Shown one piece after another: positions 62,439 to 64,000 of a DNA stretch of 64,000 nucleotides. The position numbers were made by a program, and so were the translations under genes. Under the pieces are notes generated by a model that saw nothing but the letters and a program-made list of their open reading frames with translations, did no database searches and was not told the origin of the DNA. This DNA is from Burkholderiaceae bacterium (GTDB lineage: Bacteria > Pseudomonadota > Gammaproteobacteria > Burkholderiales > Burkholderiaceae_C), in assembly GCA_024235955.1 (NCBI GenBank), contig JACKLJ010000003.1:395201-459200 (forward strand), written 5' to 3'. The stretch's first letter is position 1; each line of letters begins with the position of its first letter.

Positions 62439-62993
62439 TCAAGACCCGCGCGGACGCTGGGCCCGGTACATGCTGCTGGTGGTGCGCGTCACGGCACCCA
62501 CGCCCTGCAGCCGGTCCAGCGCGCGATGGGCGTGCGCGTGGGTGATGGCCAGGCCCAGCGCGTCGGCGGCGTCCTGGCGCGGGGCGGCCGGCAGGCCCAG
62601 CAGGCGCTGCACCATGGCCTGCACCTGCGCCTTGGCCGCCTTGCCGTGGCCGGCCACGGCCTGCTTCATCTGCAGCGCGGTGTATTCGGCCACCGGCAGA
62701 TCGCGCGCCACCAGCGCCGTCACGCAGGCGCCGCGCGCCTGGCCCAGCAGCAGCGTGGCCTGCGGGTTGGCGTTGACGAACACGATCTCCACCACCGCCA
62801 CCTCGGGCCGGTAGCGCTCGGTCAGCTCGGCGATGCCGTCGAACAGCACCTTCAGCCGCGCCGGCAGGTGGCCCTGTTCCGCCGCCGCTGTCTGGATCAC
62901 GCCGCTGGCCACGTAGCGCAGCGTGGCGCCCTGCACATCGAGCACGCCAAAGCCCGTGGTGCGCAGGCCGGGATCGATGCCGAGGATTCGCAT
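62439..62993 (-). CDS. ruvC: Holliday junction resolvase RuvC
   Basis: A 184-residue RNase H-fold nuclease that cuts four-way junctions. Catalytic residues: D7 in GIDPGL, E69 in VAVVEIVF, and D141 and D144 in RQDAADALG. Length is normal (E. coli 173). It lies far (about 35 kb) from ruvAB, as in many Burkholderiales, and is transcribed towards the dcw end. ATG at 62993. A truncated repeat copy lies just upstream of it. Confidence 0.96.
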   Translation of the reverse strand: MRILGIDPGLRTTGFGVLDVQGATLRYVASGVIQTAAAEQGHLPARLKVLFDGIAELTERYRPEVAVVEIVFVNANPQATLLLGQARGACVTALVARDLPVAEYTALQMKQAVAGHGKAAKAQVQAMVQRLLGLPAAPRQDAADALGLAITHAHAHRALDRLQGVGAVTRTTSSMYRAQRPRGS

Positions 62994-63000
62994 ACGCTAT

Positions 63001-63035
63001 TGTAACGATAGCTGCCTGCGCCCGTCAGCAGCCGG
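63001..63035 (+). repeat. Truncated dispersed repeat copy
   Basis: TGTAACGATAGCTGCCTGCG then CCCGTCAGCAGCCGGC: the left half is complete but the right half is missing. It lies between the two minus-strand genes ruvC and the CdsA-like gene. Confidence 0.6.
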
Positions 63036-64000
63036 CTAGACCCCGAAATACCACCGAACCGAGTGCAGGAACACCGGCGCCGCGAAGCACAGCGCGTCGA
63101 CCCGGTCGAGCAGCCCGCTGGCACCGGTGACGGAGGCCGTGCGCTGGCCCCAGCTGGTCACGCCGCGGTCGCGCTTGATGGCCTTCATCACCAGGTGGCC
63201 GAGCGAGCCGGCCACGCAGGCCACCAGCGCCATCGCCAGCGCCTGCCCCGGCGCGAACGGCGTGATGCCCGACAGCAGGGCGCCCAGCAGCGCCCCCGCC
63301 GCCAGCCCGATGCCCCAGTTCAGCCAGCTGAAGCTGGTGCTCACGCCCGGCACGGCCGGCGGGCGCGGCCAGTAGCGGGCCGCCAGGTGCTGCACCAGCA
63401 TGCAGGTCTGCACCACCAGCGCCACGAAGAACACCAGGAAGGCGTTGCGCCCGGCCCAGCCCGGGAAGTGCAGGATCAGCAGCGCCGGCAGGTGCGAGAG
63501 CCCGTACACGCAAACCATGATGCCCCACTGCAGCTTGGCGTTGCGCTCCAGGAAGCCCTGCGTGTCGCCCGCCAGCGCGCCGGCCACCGCCATGCCCAGG
63601 AACACGTAAACCGGGATGAACACCGTGAGCAGGTTGGAGGCGCCGCGCGCCACCAACACGTACTGCAGCGGCAGCACCACGAAGAACGCCAGCACCAGCC
63701 CGCGGTGGTCGCTGCGCCGCGTGGGCGAGAGGGTGACGAACTCGCGCAGCGCCAGGAACGACACCAGGGCGAACAGCAGCGTGGCCATCACATCGCCCAG
63801 CGCCCAGGCAAACCAGAACACCAGCGCCATGCCCCAGCTGGTGCGCAGCAGTGCGCGGGCGTGGCGCAGATCCTCGCTGCTGCCGAAGCGCCGGCCGGTG
63901 GCCGGGTCGCGCTCGCGCATCGAGAGCAGCAGCAGCGCCGCGCTGGCCAGCGCCAGCACGCCGAACACCAGCAGGAACAGGGCCGTGACCTGCTGGTCGG
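63036..64000 (-). CDS. CdsA-like phosphatidate cytidylyltransferase, N-terminus beyond window
   Basis: A polytopic membrane protein of the CTP-transferase 1 (CdsA) family, making CDP-diacylglycerol from phosphatidate. About eight hydrophobic helices are present. The C-terminal family signature reads VMKAIKRDRGVTSWG, then TGASGLLDRVDALCFAAP, a divergent form of KRDxGxK, HGGxLDRxDS. The His-Gly-Gly of the usual motif is not seen, so activity could differ. The frame is open to the window end and continues upstream (DQQVTALFLLVFGVL); an internal GTG at 63968 is unlikely to be the true start. Confidence 0.75.
   Translation of the reverse strand, partial: DQQVTALFLLVFGVLALASAALLLLSMRERDPATGRRFGSSEDLRHARALLRTSWGMALVFWFAWALGDVMATLLFALVSFLALREFVTLSPTRRSDHRGLVLAFFVVLPLQYVLVARGASNLLTVFIPVYVFLGMAVAGALAGDTQGFLERNAKLQWGIMVCVYGLSHLPALLILHFPGWAGRNAFLVFFVALVVQTCMLVQHLAARYWPRPPAVPGVSTSFSWLNWGIGLAAGALLGALLSGITPFAPGQALAMALVACVAGSLGHLVMKAIKRDRGVTSWGQRTASVTGASGLLDRVDALCFAAPVFLHSVRWYFGV

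Overview
The window is a contiguous piece of a high-GC betaproteobacterial chromosome. Gene content and order point to the Burkholderiales, most likely the Comamonadaceae. The evidence is a complete dcw division/cell-wall cluster, a long Ala/Lys-rich DksA next to a COG0523 GTPase, the dapF-DUF484-xerC order, an IPTL-CTERM protein, and many copies of a short palindromic repeat (core AGCTGCCTGCGCCC, loop, GGGC) that I recall as typical of that family. The genus cannot be fixed from sequence alone. No rRNA, tRNA or CRISPR array was seen.

Layout. 1-6.2 kb (minus strand): an M48 metalloprotease running off the left edge, its YjgN/DUF898 partner, a PHA-synthase-like hydrolase, a Nudix-metallo-beta-lactamase fusion and an IPTL-CTERM surface protein. 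6.5-13.6 kb: a REP-associated transposase, then glutamate synthase gltBD behind a promoter that reads as either sigma54 or sigma70. 14-23 kb: a cation-diffusion transporter, a MITE-like element, a Cys-rich secreted protein, dtd, ybeY, a TAXI-like protein and a PhoH ATPase, followed by a two-component pair and ruvA. 23-27.8 kb: a secreted trypsin-like protease cut in two by an IS256-family element, lying between ruvA and ruvB. 27.8-31.2 kb: an arsenic operon (arsP, small thioredoxin, arsC, acr3) with divergent-style operators and arsR. 31-39 kb: dapF-DUF484-xerC, an orphan PhnD-like binding protein, rlmI, a COG0523 GTPase and dksA. 39-43 kb: a STAS-domain protein and hslVU. 43.5-62.1 kb: the dcw cluster mraZ-rsmH-ftsL-ftsI-murE-murF-mraY-murD-ftsW-murG-murC-ddlB-ftsQ-ftsA-ftsZ-lpxC, mostly with 4-bp start/stop overlaps, ending in a strong hairpin after ftsZ. 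62-64 kb: a 58-residue membrane protein, ruvC and a partial CdsA-like enzyme.

Working together. The dcw genes make UDP-MurNAc-pentapeptide (murE, F, D, C, ddlB), move it to lipid II (mraY, murG) and build the divisome (ftsL, I, W, Q, A, Z). The meso-DAP motif of MurE fits dapF supplying meso-diaminopimelate elsewhere in the window. The ars genes form a self-contained detoxification unit in which arsenate is reduced by a thioredoxin-coupled ArsC, arsenite leaves by ACR3, and ArsP probably exports organoarsenicals.

Most notable for follow-up: (1) about 15 copies of the dispersed palindromic repeat, at least four of them inside coding sequence (gltB tail, rlmI, murF, murG) where they supply in-frame peptides; (2) an exact IS insertion with an 8-bp target duplication whose removal would restore a 645-residue protease; (3) two matched ArsR operators and a 35-codon leader ORF overlapping the arsP start; (4) a zinc-ligand-poor DksA beside a metal-chaperone GTPase; (5) a secreted protein with a twice-repeated C-x13-C-x4-C-x8-C module. 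I did not find a clear, wholly new multi-gene system.
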